Source: Pseudomonas sp. MTM4 (GTDB taxonomy: Bacteria > Pseudomonadota > Gammaproteobacteria > Pseudomonadales > Pseudomonadaceae). Taken from it: DNA of 64,000 nt. Numbering within the stretch: position 1 is the stretch's first letter; each line of letters starts with the position of its first letter. Shown here one piece after another: positions 1 through 7,730 of the stretch. Under the pieces are notes generated by a model. That model did no database searches. It was not told where the DNA came from and was given only the letters and a program-made list of their open reading frames with translations. A program made the position numbers and the translations under genes. The stretch covers positions 3,003,501 through 3,067,500 of the forward strand of contig NZ_CP048411.1 of assembly GCF_019355055.1 (NCBI RefSeq), in the 5' to 3' direction.

Positions 1-251
1 TAATAGGGCAGAACGGTATGGCATGTAATTATTTTGGATACCGAGAGATCCGTGGCAGGTGGAAGTGACTCGGCTAAGTCACCCAATCGACAGGGAAACG
101 CTACGTTCTGTGTGTATGAGATTGCAGCCCTATCGCCAGCGAAAGCGGCTTTTCGGCTATGCCCGCCACAAAGCCGGGCATAGCGGGATAGGACACTGTG
201 AAGCGTCTCGTCGGGGAACGCAGCAGGGAAGAAATGGAATTTCAGCTCCAT
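1..251 (-). CDS. tnsD: TnsD/TniQ-family target-site protein, N-terminal part (runs off the left edge)
   Basis: An open frame starts at ATG 251, 15 bases after the tnsC stop codon, with GAGGG about 7 bases upstream, and stays open to base 1 (83 codons). The product begins MELKFHFFPAAFPDETLHSV and continues with LSRYARLCGGHSR near residues 22-34, FPCRLGDLAESLP near 52-64 and an ITCHTVLPY-type stretch at the end. This is the N-terminal pattern of TniQ domains (P.P.DE.L.S...R). In Tn7 this protein binds the glmS 3' end and recruits TnsABC. Its place after tnsC and the glmS insertion point favour a TnsD. The zinc-finger and DNA-binding C-terminal parts cannot be seen, so full-length TnsD versus a short TniQ is not settled. 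Confidence 0.8.
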   Translation of the reverse strand, partial: MELKFHFFPAAFPDETLHSVLSRYARLCGGHSRKAAFAGDRAAISYTQNVAFPCRLGDLAESLPPATDLSVSKIITCHTVLPY

Positions 252-266
252 TACACGACCCTCGAA

Positions 267-1727
267 TCATAATCGGCGGTAGGCCGGCGAGAACTCGAAG
301 AGATCCCTGGTTATCCAGCCAGCTGACTTCAGTTCTGCAAGGGTGTCGGGATGCTCGCTGAACACCTTCGCTTCAGAAGCCTCCACGGCAACTGCTGAAG
401 GCGCATTAGGTTTGCTCACAGTAGCTTCCGGTAACGCAGTATTTGCCCGTGCAGCTGGAGTTACGCCTCGAAGCAAAGCGAGACGGTCTGCTCGCCCAAG
501 TCCGTTGAACGCCATCATTTCCATCAACTGCTCCTCTATGGGAAGCAGGTCGTCGAACTTGCGCATGCGACTAGGGTCGCGACTACGCAGAGCCGATAGC
601 GCTGGCCTGAGTATTTGCATCTTGGAATTGCTTACTTTGACGATCGTCTCGGCAGTCAGACACTCGGAGCCACTCTGAATTGCATAGCGCTGGCTCAGCA
701 CCAATAACTTAACCAGGAAGTCAGTCACACCCTGGGTGTGCTCGTACAGCGCGTCAAAAATCTCAGGAGTCAGTTCAGCCGCCTGCTTGCACCACTGATA
801 GCTCCAAAGGTTCTCGACCAGAAAACGCCACTCGTCATCCTCCTTCTCGAAGCGCTTGAACTCGATCATCCCCCCACCGCAACTGCGCCTGGCGACACGC
901 ATTACGTCCGAGAACAGACTGACCATCGAATTCGTCCCGATGAACACGACCGGGATACCGATATTGTTCACCAGGTGAAGGAAGAAATTCAGCATGCTTT
1001 CCTTACCCCCGGTCTTGGCCAGGTGAAGGTTCTGCAGCTCATCAATGAGCAAGGCGCCGATAAAAAACGTGCTGGCTACCTGTTCCATCTGCTGAAGCGC
1101 ATCGTTGATATTTCGATGCCGGTGGCGCTTGTGGTAGTCCTGATCGCCGAGTGCCTGGCCAACCGCGTGGAAGAACTGCTGACAAAATCCAGCCAACGAG
1201 CCATCTCGTGGACAATCAAGCTTGAGCCAGGTGATCTGGGTGTGGACGAATTGCTGACCCTCATAACGCTCATGTCGGATCGTCTGAGGGTACAAGCTTA
1301 AAATGGCATGCAGTGCGGTGGACTTCCCAATACCACTCAGTCCCACAACGCTGAAAGTGTCAGCTGTTGATTTGAAAGCATCGTGATAGCGCTGAGCCCC
1401 TGACAAAGAATGCAGGTGCCTGACTGTGGAGGCGCTAGTTGGATTACGGCCAACATATCCACGACGGATCAGCAGAGATAACAGGGACTCTAGCTCTAGG
1501 TGCAGCAGAAACGGCTGCACAACCGTCCTCAAGCGATCAATACAGTGAATCCGCATTGCCCCGTCGAGCTCTAGCTCCTCAGGTGCTACCGGCTGGGGAA
1601 AATTTGATATCAGCTCGGCAGCCGCCGCTTCGTCAAGAATTGGTGGCAGCGCTTCGATCAGAGGGTTTCCCGCGTACTCAGTGATGGCCTGCTTCGTATA
1701 GCTCGCAAGAGCTTTAGCACCTCTCAT
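267..1727 (-). CDS. tnsC: TnsC-like AAA+ transposition regulator ATPase
   Basis: The 486-aa protein carries a Walker A loop GLSGIGKST at residues 129-137 and a Walker B strand ALLIDELQNL at 225-234, followed by a sensor-like VFIGTNS near 261-267. In Tn7, TnsC is the ATP-dependent switch that links the target selector (TnsD or TnsE) to the TnsAB transposase. E. coli TnsC is about 555 aa, so this one is somewhat shorter. The ATG overlaps the tnsB stop codon by four bases (ATGA), which points to translational coupling. The next gene is the tnsD-type frame. Identity as a Tn7-type AAA+ regulator is firm from motifs plus neighbours. Confidence 0.92.
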   Translation of the reverse strand: MRGAKALASYTKQAITEYAGNPLIEALPPILDEAAAAELISNFPQPVAPEELELDGAMRIHCIDRLRTVVQPFLLHLELESLLSLLIRRGYVGRNPTSASTVRHLHSLSGAQRYHDAFKSTADTFSVVGLSGIGKSTALHAILSLYPQTIRHERYEGQQFVHTQITWLKLDCPRDGSLAGFCQQFFHAVGQALGDQDYHKRHRHRNINDALQQMEQVASTFFIGALLIDELQNLHLAKTGGKESMLNFFLHLVNNIGIPVVFIGTNSMVSLFSDVMRVARRSCGGGMIEFKRFEKEDDEWRFLVENLWSYQWCKQAAELTPEIFDALYEHTQGVTDFLVKLLVLSQRYAIQSGSECLTAETIVKVSNSKMQILRPALSALRSRDPSRMRKFDDLLPIEEQLMEMMAFNGLGRADRLALLRGVTPAARANTALPEATVSKPNAPSAVAVEASEAKVFSEHPDTLAELKSAGWITRDLFEFSPAYRRL

Positions 1728-3892
1728 TTGGGCTGCCCCGGGCGAACTCTTTTGAGTAAATCGATAACCTGCGCGGTGCGCGGCCCAGCGTACGACTCTC
1801 TGACAATGGAAGGGCTCTGAGCATCAGGTTGAACGGGATCCGCACGTATACCGTCAGGTACAGTCGCTTGCTCTCGCTCCAATAACCGCTCTTCCGTACG
1901 ATTCTCGCGGATATTAGCCACTGCTTCAGCCTTAGAGCCGGCTGCGGGTTCAAGCTTTTTCTCGGCCATTGCATTGCCGACAATTTGCTCAACTTTATCG
2001 ACCAAGCCAACTTGGCTTTCCCGTTCAGCTCGTTTGTGAGCTGGCGGCACTTGCCTGTAGGCCTCCAAGAGGTCGTAGATCTCGTCCGAGCGATAATCCG
2101 CATACTTCGCATCCGACCTCCGCAGGTCGCAACGCAGGAACTCCTTGTTCTCGTCCTGGATCCAGATGTGCGCCGCAGAGTTCGGATCAAACCAGCAATC
2201 AATCGCCCAGACGCCATTGCGACGCGCTTTTGCGAACCAGTTTTTTTCGATAGCCATCTCGCAGAGATAATGCATGCCGCGAAACAACACGCCACCTTTT
2301 TGGACGGTGGCCCTTTCCCGAGGCAGCAGATTGAGATAAATCAGCTCGTCAGGTCGCTTGTTAGGCTGGATAAGGTCGTTCTCTAACGCCCACCGCCAAA
2401 TCCCCATCGGAGTGGGCTCCACGCCATCGTTCATCATCGCCTGGGTAAGACGATCCGGCTGTCGGTGGAAACGGTTGTAGTGAAGAATGCACTCGATGAG
2501 GACTTGGGTGAACTCCTTCAAATTCAGCGTCGCGTCGAGCCGATAATCACGCTCACCGCGTTCCTTCTCTCGGGCTGCTACTCCGCCGGGGAGCCACCTA
2601 ATACCGGTTAAGTCGTTCAGGATGCCGAAGCGGCTCTCGACCATCGGTTTCCAATCCGGTCGGTATGGCGGGGCCGTCCCCATATCGATACCCAGGCCAG
2701 ACGCGAGCCCCTCAGCAGCAGCCCCCAACATTTCACCTCTATCGGCGTAGATTTGATGTGGCAGATGACGACAGTCCCAATCCTCAGGAGTGATATCAAC
2801 ACCGTTTTGCGCGCAGAACTCCACCTTGGAGGTGAACGCGTTGAACAGCGCCTGTCGAGCTCCGTTCCAGCTAGGCCCCTCAAGGCCTACATAAAGGCCA
2901 ACGATCATCCCTGAGAAACTGTCGACTACGATGTACACCACGGGGCGACCGATAAGCATTCGTCGGGAGTAGCTGTTGACCAAGTAAATGTCAGCGATGG
3001 TCGCGTCGATCTCGAATTGATGACAAGGACCTCTAAGCCAGTCGCGGACGGTACCGGATAATGGACGGCAATCCTTCAGCCACTTCGTCAACCCCATGCG
3101 TCCACGATCAGTCTCGGTATCATCAAAGAACTGCTTTCCCCAATAATTAAACTGGTTAAACGTCGGAATTTCAGATTGAGGAAGCAATACGACCTCGTTT
3201 TCGGGATTTTTAGAAAGCCGCTTCTCCGAATAATATTTATTGAGCATTTTGTTGTACGCGCTATCAATCGTCGACTTCTTGTTCTTTACGTAAAGCGCGT
3301 AACAAACTCGGATACACTTCTTGTCGATATCGCTTAGTAATTTGGCAGGCGACACTAACACCCCTTGAAACCTTGGCTTTCGTCCCGGCGGCTTATCAGC
3401 GGAGTAATTACGACTCCCAACACCTACAGCAGAATAGTTGTTAAGAAGCGCATTTCTTACTTGCCCGTAAAACCAGTATCGATACAACAAACGATATAGC
3501 GTTTTACGCTGCACACCCGCCTCAGCGGCGCGATCACTTACCAATCGGCCCATCTCGCCATGAACAAATATTTGCCCTGGATAGGCCGGGTCCAAAAGTG
3601 GCGCAATCAGAGCCCATTTTTGGTCTCTATCACGCCTCGCGCGCTCGTCGAGATCTTCTTCCAAAACCAGTAGAAATTCTGGCACTGCCATCACCACAGG
3701 CTTTGTATCGCCTGATACCAATGACACCCTGAATTCCTCAAGACCAATCGAATACGGCTTCCTAGGAGGATCCGTTAGATCCATAACAATCAGTGCGTCG
3801 TGCTTCTCGTCGAGGTGAATTGCTCTCGCCATAGTAGAGAGCAAGGAGAGTTCCGTGACAGGCTCAAAGACGTCATTAACTGAAATTTTCAT
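1724..3892 (-). CDS. tnsB: TnsB-like DDE transposase
   Basis: The 722-aa protein has a retroviral-integrase-type DDE core: D296 in FEIDAT, D384 in YADRGE and E419 in MVESRF. The spacings of 88 and 35 residues equal those I recall for E. coli TnsB (D273, D361, E396). TnsB binds the end repeats, cuts the 3' ends and joins them to target. An N-terminal part of about 280 residues would hold the end-binding helix-turn-helix domains, and the C-terminal tail is charged, as expected for the TnsC-contacting region. The start overlaps the tnsA stop by four bases. The gene is complete and looks functional. Confidence 0.94.
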   Translation of the reverse strand: MKISVNDVFEPVTELSLLSTMARAIHLDEKHDALIVMDLTDPPRKPYSIGLEEFRVSLVSGDTKPVVMAVPEFLLVLEEDLDERARRDRDQKWALIAPLLDPAYPGQIFVHGEMGRLVSDRAAEAGVQRKTLYRLLYRYWFYGQVRNALLNNYSAVGVGSRNYSADKPPGRKPRFQGVLVSPAKLLSDIDKKCIRVCYALYVKNKKSTIDSAYNKMLNKYYSEKRLSKNPENEVVLLPQSEIPTFNQFNYWGKQFFDDTETDRGRMGLTKWLKDCRPLSGTVRDWLRGPCHQFEIDATIADIYLVNSYSRRMLIGRPVVYIVVDSFSGMIVGLYVGLEGPSWNGARQALFNAFTSKVEFCAQNGVDITPEDWDCRHLPHQIYADRGEMLGAAAEGLASGLGIDMGTAPPYRPDWKPMVESRFGILNDLTGIRWLPGGVAAREKERGERDYRLDATLNLKEFTQVLIECILHYNRFHRQPDRLTQAMMNDGVEPTPMGIWRWALENDLIQPNKRPDELIYLNLLPRERATVQKGGVLFRGMHYLCEMAIEKNWFAKARRNGVWAIDCWFDPNSAAHIWIQDENKEFLRCDLRRSDAKYADYRSDEIYDLLEAYRQVPPAHKRAERESQVGLVDKVEQIVGNAMAEKKLEPAAGSKAEAVANIRENRTEERLLEREQATVPDGIRADPVQPDAQSPSIVRESYAGPRTAQVIDLLKRVRPGQPK

Positions 3893-4743
3893 GACGACTT
3901 CTCGCTCAGTGTGGATATTTCAGTGGGATAAAAAACACTGAAGTCTGGCAAAGGTGACTTGAGCTGTAACGGCGCACCACTTAATTCAATCCTAATAGTT
4001 TTCCGCCAGATCAAATTAAAGAAAATGTCGCGAGCATCGGTATACGGTATGGATAATCGGTGTCCAATCTTGCGCAAGCTCTCCGACGTTGACCAAGGGC
4101 AACCCTTTATTGATTCAAGTATCTCGATGAATTGCAAATGCAGCGGGACATCCATCAAGGCACGAGGCAATTTGGCAAATTTGCGAAGAAATACGAGATT
4201 CAGGATCAAATCGGGCGTAAACAACTCCTCCGTTACGATGCTCCAGTCTACACCTTGGCTCACCCAGAACCGTCTCTCGACTTCGAGTTTTTCTAACGTG
4301 CGAGCACAGCCTTTTCCTTGAAGGTCTTTCGCGTATTTGATCGTCCTGGCAACGGACTTTACGTCTCCATTTGGCTGCTTTACAGACAGCAAAAAGTCAG
4401 TGGTCATTACCATAGGAACAGAGGTCGTTTTGTATTTTGGATACCGTACACCGATAGCCCTGGCGATCGCCTGGGTGCTCTCCACCGGCAGTAGGGGATA
4501 CTGCTCGCGGATATCTACAACGTCCTCTGAAAACTCACAGAGTAAAAAGTACGCCCGTTCAAGGTCGGATAAGAGGTGATGAATTCGATCAATCTTAACA
4601 CCTTGGATTTTCCAGGAACGCCCCATCGAAGGGACATCCTGAACACGTAACCAAGGCACATACTCAGCTCCGGCGCCAGCTCCAAACCCATTGGCGATGT
4701 GCCGTTCGATATCCTGATTTGAAGCAAACCTACGACCTCGCAC
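3889..4743 (-). CDS. tnsA: TnsA-like endonuclease, 5'-end-cutting transposase subunit
   Basis: The 284-aa protein matches TnsA in length (273 aa in E. coli) and in signature segments: LERAYFLL..FSEDVVDIREQYPL near 61-84, MTTDF at 113-117 and TLEKLEVERRFW near 149-160. The restriction-enzyme-like catalytic set is probably E62, D116 and K136. TnsA cuts the transposon 5' ends, so a complete tnsA implies cut-and-paste rather than replicative movement. The start is GTG at 4743, chosen because AGGAGGG lies just upstream at normal spacing. It is the first gene of the tnsABCD run and the nearest to the transposon end. Confidence 0.92.
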   Translation of the reverse strand: MRGRRFASNQDIERHIANGFGAGAGAEYVPWLRVQDVPSMGRSWKIQGVKIDRIHHLLSDLERAYFLLCEFSEDVVDIREQYPLLPVESTQAIARAIGVRYPKYKTTSVPMVMTTDFLLSVKQPNGDVKSVARTIKYAKDLQGKGCARTLEKLEVERRFWVSQGVDWSIVTEELFTPDLILNLVFLRKFAKLPRALMDVPLHLQFIEILESIKGCPWSTSESLRKIGHRLSIPYTDARDIFFNLIWRKTIRIELSGAPLQLKSPLPDFSVFYPTEISTLSEKSS

Positions 4744-4934
4744 CCGCCCTCCTAAGTCCGTCCGGACCGCTCCCCTCGTTCGGCAAGAGAGTAGTTATAG
4801 GAAAACATGAGCTAACAAGCTGCCATGTCGTAGGGCTTTCCAGAATACTCCTGCTGAAAATTAAGGCAGCGGCTCCTGACGAACGGCCTAGCATAAAAAC
4901 AGAAAACCCTTTTAGATACAGGGGCTTACGGTTA

Positions 4935-4994
4935 GTGTCAAACTATAATAGCTTGTGTCAGACTTTATTATTTTGTGTCAATCTTTATTCCGTG
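4935..4994. repeat. Array of three TnsB-type binding sites in the transposon right end
   Basis: GTGTCA occurs on the plus strand at 4935, 4955 and 4975, exactly 20 bp apart. The two units nearest glmS continue as an ACTTTATT/TCTTTATT block and the innermost as a degenerate ACTATAAT. Read on the minus strand each unit is AATAAAG-like followed by TGACAC, which resembles the ACAATAAAG core of Tn7 TnsB sites. Dense tandem sites are typical of the Tn7 right end. The remaining 4744-4934 between tnsA and the array shows no gene; the tnsABCD promoter should lie here. Confidence 0.8.
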
Positions 4995-5000
4995 AAGCCA

Positions 5001-5028
5001 ACAACTACATGTCAGTACCGAATTGTCA
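5001..5028. other. attTn7 junction: glmS stop codon to transposon tip
   Basis: The glmS stop codon occupies 5026-5028 and the proposed transposon tip TGT (minus strand) lies at 5001-5003, giving 22 bp of flanking host DNA. The five bases 5004-5008 (ACTAC on the plus strand) would be one copy of the target duplication. The intact last codons of glmS, which TnsD reads in Tn7, lie just beyond. The tip position is inferred from the TGT rule and the known Tn7 insertion distance, since the second end is not in view. Confidence 0.6.
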
Positions 5029-6876
5029 CTCCACCGTCACCGACTTTGCCAAGTTGCGCGGCTGGTCGACATCTGTTCCACGCAATACGGCCACGTAGTA
5101 CGACAGCAGCTGCAATGGCAACGTATAGAGGATCGGCGCCAGCACGTCATGGATATGCGGCATGCTGACGATAAAGGTGCCCTCGCCATTCTCGATGCCG
5201 GCTTCACGGTCGGCGAAGACGATCAGCTCGCCACCGCGCGCGCGCACTTCCTGCAGGTTCGATTTGAGCTTTTCCAGCAGCTCGTTGTTCGGTGCCACGG
5301 TCACCACCGGCATGTCGGCGTCGACCAGTGCTAATGGCCCATGTTTGAGCTCGCCCGCCGGATAAGCCTCGGCGTGGATATAGGAAATCTCCTTGAGTTT
5401 GAGCGCGCCCTCCATCGCCACCGGATACTGCGCGCCACGACCGAGGAACAGCGTGTGGTGCTTTTCGGCGAAATGCTCGGATATCTTCTCCACGGTGGTA
5501 TCCATCGCTAGCGCTTCGCCCAGACGCGTCGGCAGACGGCGCAATTCGTCGATCAGCTCCGCTTCCAGGGCAGGATCAAGGGTGCCGCGTACCTGCCCCA
5601 GCGACAGGGTTAGTAGTAACAAACCGACCAGCTGGGTGGTAAAGGCCTTGGTGGAGGCCACGCCAATCTCTGGACCGGCCTGGGTCAGCAGGGTCAGATC
5701 GGATTCGCGTACCAGCGAGCTGATGCCCACGTTGCAGATCGCCAGACTGGCAAGGTAACGCCCCTCCTCGTCCGTGCGCGCCTTGGCGTTTCGCAGCGCC
5801 GCCAGTGAATCGGCGGTTTCGCCGGACTGAGAGATGGTGACGAACAGCGTGTCGGGCTGAACCACCACCTTGCGATAGCGGAACTCGCTGGCAACCTCGA
5901 CCTGGCAGGGAATGCCAGCCAGTTCTTCCAGCCAGTAACGAGCGACCATACCGGCGTGGTAGCTGGTGCCGCAAGCAACGATCTGCACATTGCGCACCTT
6001 GGCAAACAGCTCGGCAGCCTGCGGGCCGAACGCCTGCACCAGCACTTGGTGATCACCCAGGCGGCCTTCGAGCGTGCGCTGCACGACCTTGGGCTGCTCG
6101 TGGATTTCCTTGAGCATGAAGTGGCGATATTCGCCCTTGTCCGCCGCTTCCGCGCCTTCATGGTATTGCACGCTTTCGCGTTCCACCGCTTGGCCGGCGA
6201 CATCCCAGATCTGCACGCTGTCGCGGCGGATCTCAGCGATATCGCCTTCTTCCAGATACATGAAACGATCGGTGACCTGACGCAGGGCCAGCTGGTCAGA
6301 GGCAAGGAAGTTTTCCCCCAGGCCTAGTCCGATCACCAGCGGACTGCCGCTACGGGCGGCGAGCAGCCGATCAGGTTGTTTGGCACTGACTACGGCCAAA
6401 CCATAGGCGCCATGCAACTCCTTGACCGCCGCCTTGAGCGCCACGGTGAGATCGCCGTATTCATCGAGCTTGTGGTGCAGCAGATGCACAATGACTTCGG
6501 TATCGGTGTCGGAAACGAAGACGTAACCCTGTGCTTTCAATTGCTGACGCAGGGCTTCGTGGTTTTCGATGATGCCGTTGTGCACCACCGCCAGGTCTTC
6601 GCCGGAAAAGTGCGGATGCGCGTTGCGCTCGCATGGTGCGCCATGAGTGGCCCAGCGCGTGTGAGCAATGCCCAGGCGGCCGGCAAGCTGCTCCTGCTGT
6701 TGCGCCTGTTCCAGTTCGGCGACCTTGCCGGAGCGCCGCAGGCGATGCAGTTTGCCGCTTGCATCCAGCACGGCCACACCGGCGCTGTCATAGCCTCGGT
6801 ACTCGAGACGCTTGAGGCCTTCGAGCAAAATTGCAGTGATGTTACGTTCAGCGACGGCGCCAACGATGCCACACAT
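5026..6876 (-). CDS. glmS: Glutamine--fructose-6-phosphate aminotransferase (isomerizing)
   Basis: GlmS makes glucosamine-6-phosphate from fructose-6-phosphate and glutamine, the first step toward UDP-GlcNAc for peptidoglycan and lipopolysaccharide. The 616-aa protein starts MCGIVGAV with the N-terminal nucleophile Cys2 once Met is removed, has the [10 protein letters not shown] glutaminase segment, then two SIS sugar-isomerase domains ([25 protein letters not shown]) and the conserved end LAKSVTVE. It starts two bases after the glmR stop, with AGGAG ahead of the ATG, so it is co-transcribed with glmR. The stop codon is intact despite the transposon 22 bp downstream. The native glmS terminator has been displaced by the insertion. 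Confidence 0.98.
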   Translation of the reverse strand: MCGIVGAVAERNITAILLEGLKRLEYRGYDSAGVAVLDASGKLHRLRRSGKVAELEQAQQQEQLAGRLGIAHTRWATHGAPCERNAHPHFSGEDLAVVHNGIIENHEALRQQLKAQGYVFVSDTDTEVIVHLLHHKLDEYGDLTVALKAAVKELHGAYGLAVVSAKQPDRLLAARSGSPLVIGLGLGENFLASDQLALRQVTDRFMYLEEGDIAEIRRDSVQIWDVAGQAVERESVQYHEGAEAADKGEYRHFMLKEIHEQPKVVQRTLEGRLGDHQVLVQAFGPQAAELFAKVRNVQIVACGTSYHAGMVARYWLEELAGIPCQVEVASEFRYRKVVVQPDTLFVTISQSGETADSLAALRNAKARTDEEGRYLASLAICNVGISSLVRESDLTLLTQAGPEIGVASTKAFTTQLVGLLLLTLSLGQVRGTLDPALEAELIDELRRLPTRLGEALAMDTTVEKISEHFAEKHHTLFLGRGAQYPVAMEGALKLKEISYIHAEAYPAGELKHGPLALVDADMPVVTVAPNNELLEKLKSNLQEVRARGGELIVFADREAGIENGEGTFIVSMPHIHDVLAPILYTLPLQLLSYYVAVLRGTDVDQPRNLAKSVTVE

Positions 6877-6878
6877 GG

Positions 6879-7658
6879 TCAGGTCTCCTGATGGGTTCCG
6901 ATGGCTGCGCAGATGAGCTTGATGCCGCGCGCCTGGATACTTGAACGCGCCTCGGCGGTGAGACGCTCATCCGTTATGAGGGTATGGATGTCGCCCCAGG
7001 GCAACTCCAGATTGGGAATGCGCCGTCCGATCTTGTCGGATTCGGCTAGCACGATGACTTCGCGCGCTACTTCAGCCATGACACGCGAGAGGCCAAGTAA
7101 TTCGTTAAAAGTCGTTGTGCCGCGCTGCAGATCGATGCCGTCGGCACCGATGAACAACTGATCGAAATCGTAGGAACGCAGCACCTGTTCCGCCACTTGC
7201 CCCTGAAAGGACTCGGAATGCGGGTCCCAGGTGCCACCCGTCATCAGCAAGGTCGGTTCGTGTTCCAGTTCACGCAGGGCATTGACCACGTTCAGCGAAT
7301 TGGTCATCACCAGCAGGCCATGCTTGTTGACTAGTTCAGGAATCATCGCGGCGGTAGTGGTGCCGCTATCGATAATGACGCGCGCATGTTCGCGGATGCA
7401 ACCAACGGCGGCTCGGGCGATGGCTTGCTTCCACGGCGAAACCGGCTGTGAACTGCCGATGAGTTCCTGCGGCAAGGGCACCGCGCCACCGTAGCGGCGC
7501 AACAGCAGGCCGTTCTTTTCCAGCGCCGCAAGGTCCTTGCGGATAGTCACTTCGGAAGTCTCGAAACGTCTGGACAGCTCATCGACGCTCACCTCGCCCT
7601 GCTCATTGAGCATGGCAAGGATGGCGTGGCGTCGTTGAGGAGTGTTGCGCTTCGACAT
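6879..7658 (-). CDS. glmR: DeoR-family regulator GlmR
   Basis: The 259-aa protein has a DeoR N-terminal winged helix (residues about 5-58: [20 protein letters not shown], then RRYGGAV) and a C-terminal phosphosugar-sensing DeoR domain with [12 protein letters not shown] near 118-128. Its homologue in P. aeruginosa, next to glmS, is described as GlmR and controls amino-sugar supply. It sits two bases upstream of glmS. A palindrome lies just upstream of its start (see the regulatory feature), which suggests it controls its own operon; this is inference. Confidence 0.9.
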   Translation of the reverse strand: MSKRNTPQRRHAILAMLNEQGEVSVDELSRRFETSEVTIRKDLAALEKNGLLLRRYGGAVPLPQELIGSSQPVSPWKQAIARAAVGCIREHARVIIDSGTTTAAMIPELVNKHGLLVMTNSLNVVNALRELEHEPTLLMTGGTWDPHSESFQGQVAEQVLRSYDFDQLFIGADGIDLQRGTTTFNELLGLSRVMAEVAREVIVLAESDKIGRRIPNLELPWGDIHTLITDERLTAEARSSIQARGIKLICAAIGTHQET

Positions 7659-7665
7659 GTTTAAG

Positions 7666-7720
7666 TTTCGATTCGAAAGGAAAACGCGCGAATCAAAACC
7701 TAAACCAGCAGCGCCGTCAA
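7666..7720 (-). promoter_or_regulatory. Candidate glmR-glmS promoter with palindromic operator
   Basis: On the minus strand TTGACG (7720-7715), a 17-bp spacer and a weak -10 TTTGAT (7697-7692) precede glmR. Between this and the start codon lies the 13-bp palindrome TTTCGATTCGAAA (7666-7678). DeoR-family repressors often bind TTTCG-type repeats, so GlmR is the natural candidate ligand. The -10 match is poor, so the exact promoter is uncertain. Confidence 0.45.
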
Positions 7721-7730
7721 CTCCCAGTCA

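Larger units (their letters stand above)
1..5003. mobile_element. Tn7-like transposon, glmS-proximal (right) end
   Basis: The segment holds tnsA, tnsB, tnsC and the start of a tnsD-type gene in Tn7 order, all reading away from glmS, plus a terminal array of TnsB-type sites. The element ends about 22 bp beyond the glmS stop codon, which is where Tn7 inserts with its right (tnsA-side) end next to glmS. The last base is set at 5003 because the minus strand there reads TGT, the usual terminal trinucleotide; another TGT ends at 5009, so the edge is uncertain by a few bases. By eye the DNA is less GC-rich than the host genes. The other end and any cargo are outside the window. Confidence 0.9.

Noticed and set aside
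59..361. 100-codon plus-strand frame at the left edge
   Set aside because: Lies opposite the tnsD start and tnsC end, with no family features.
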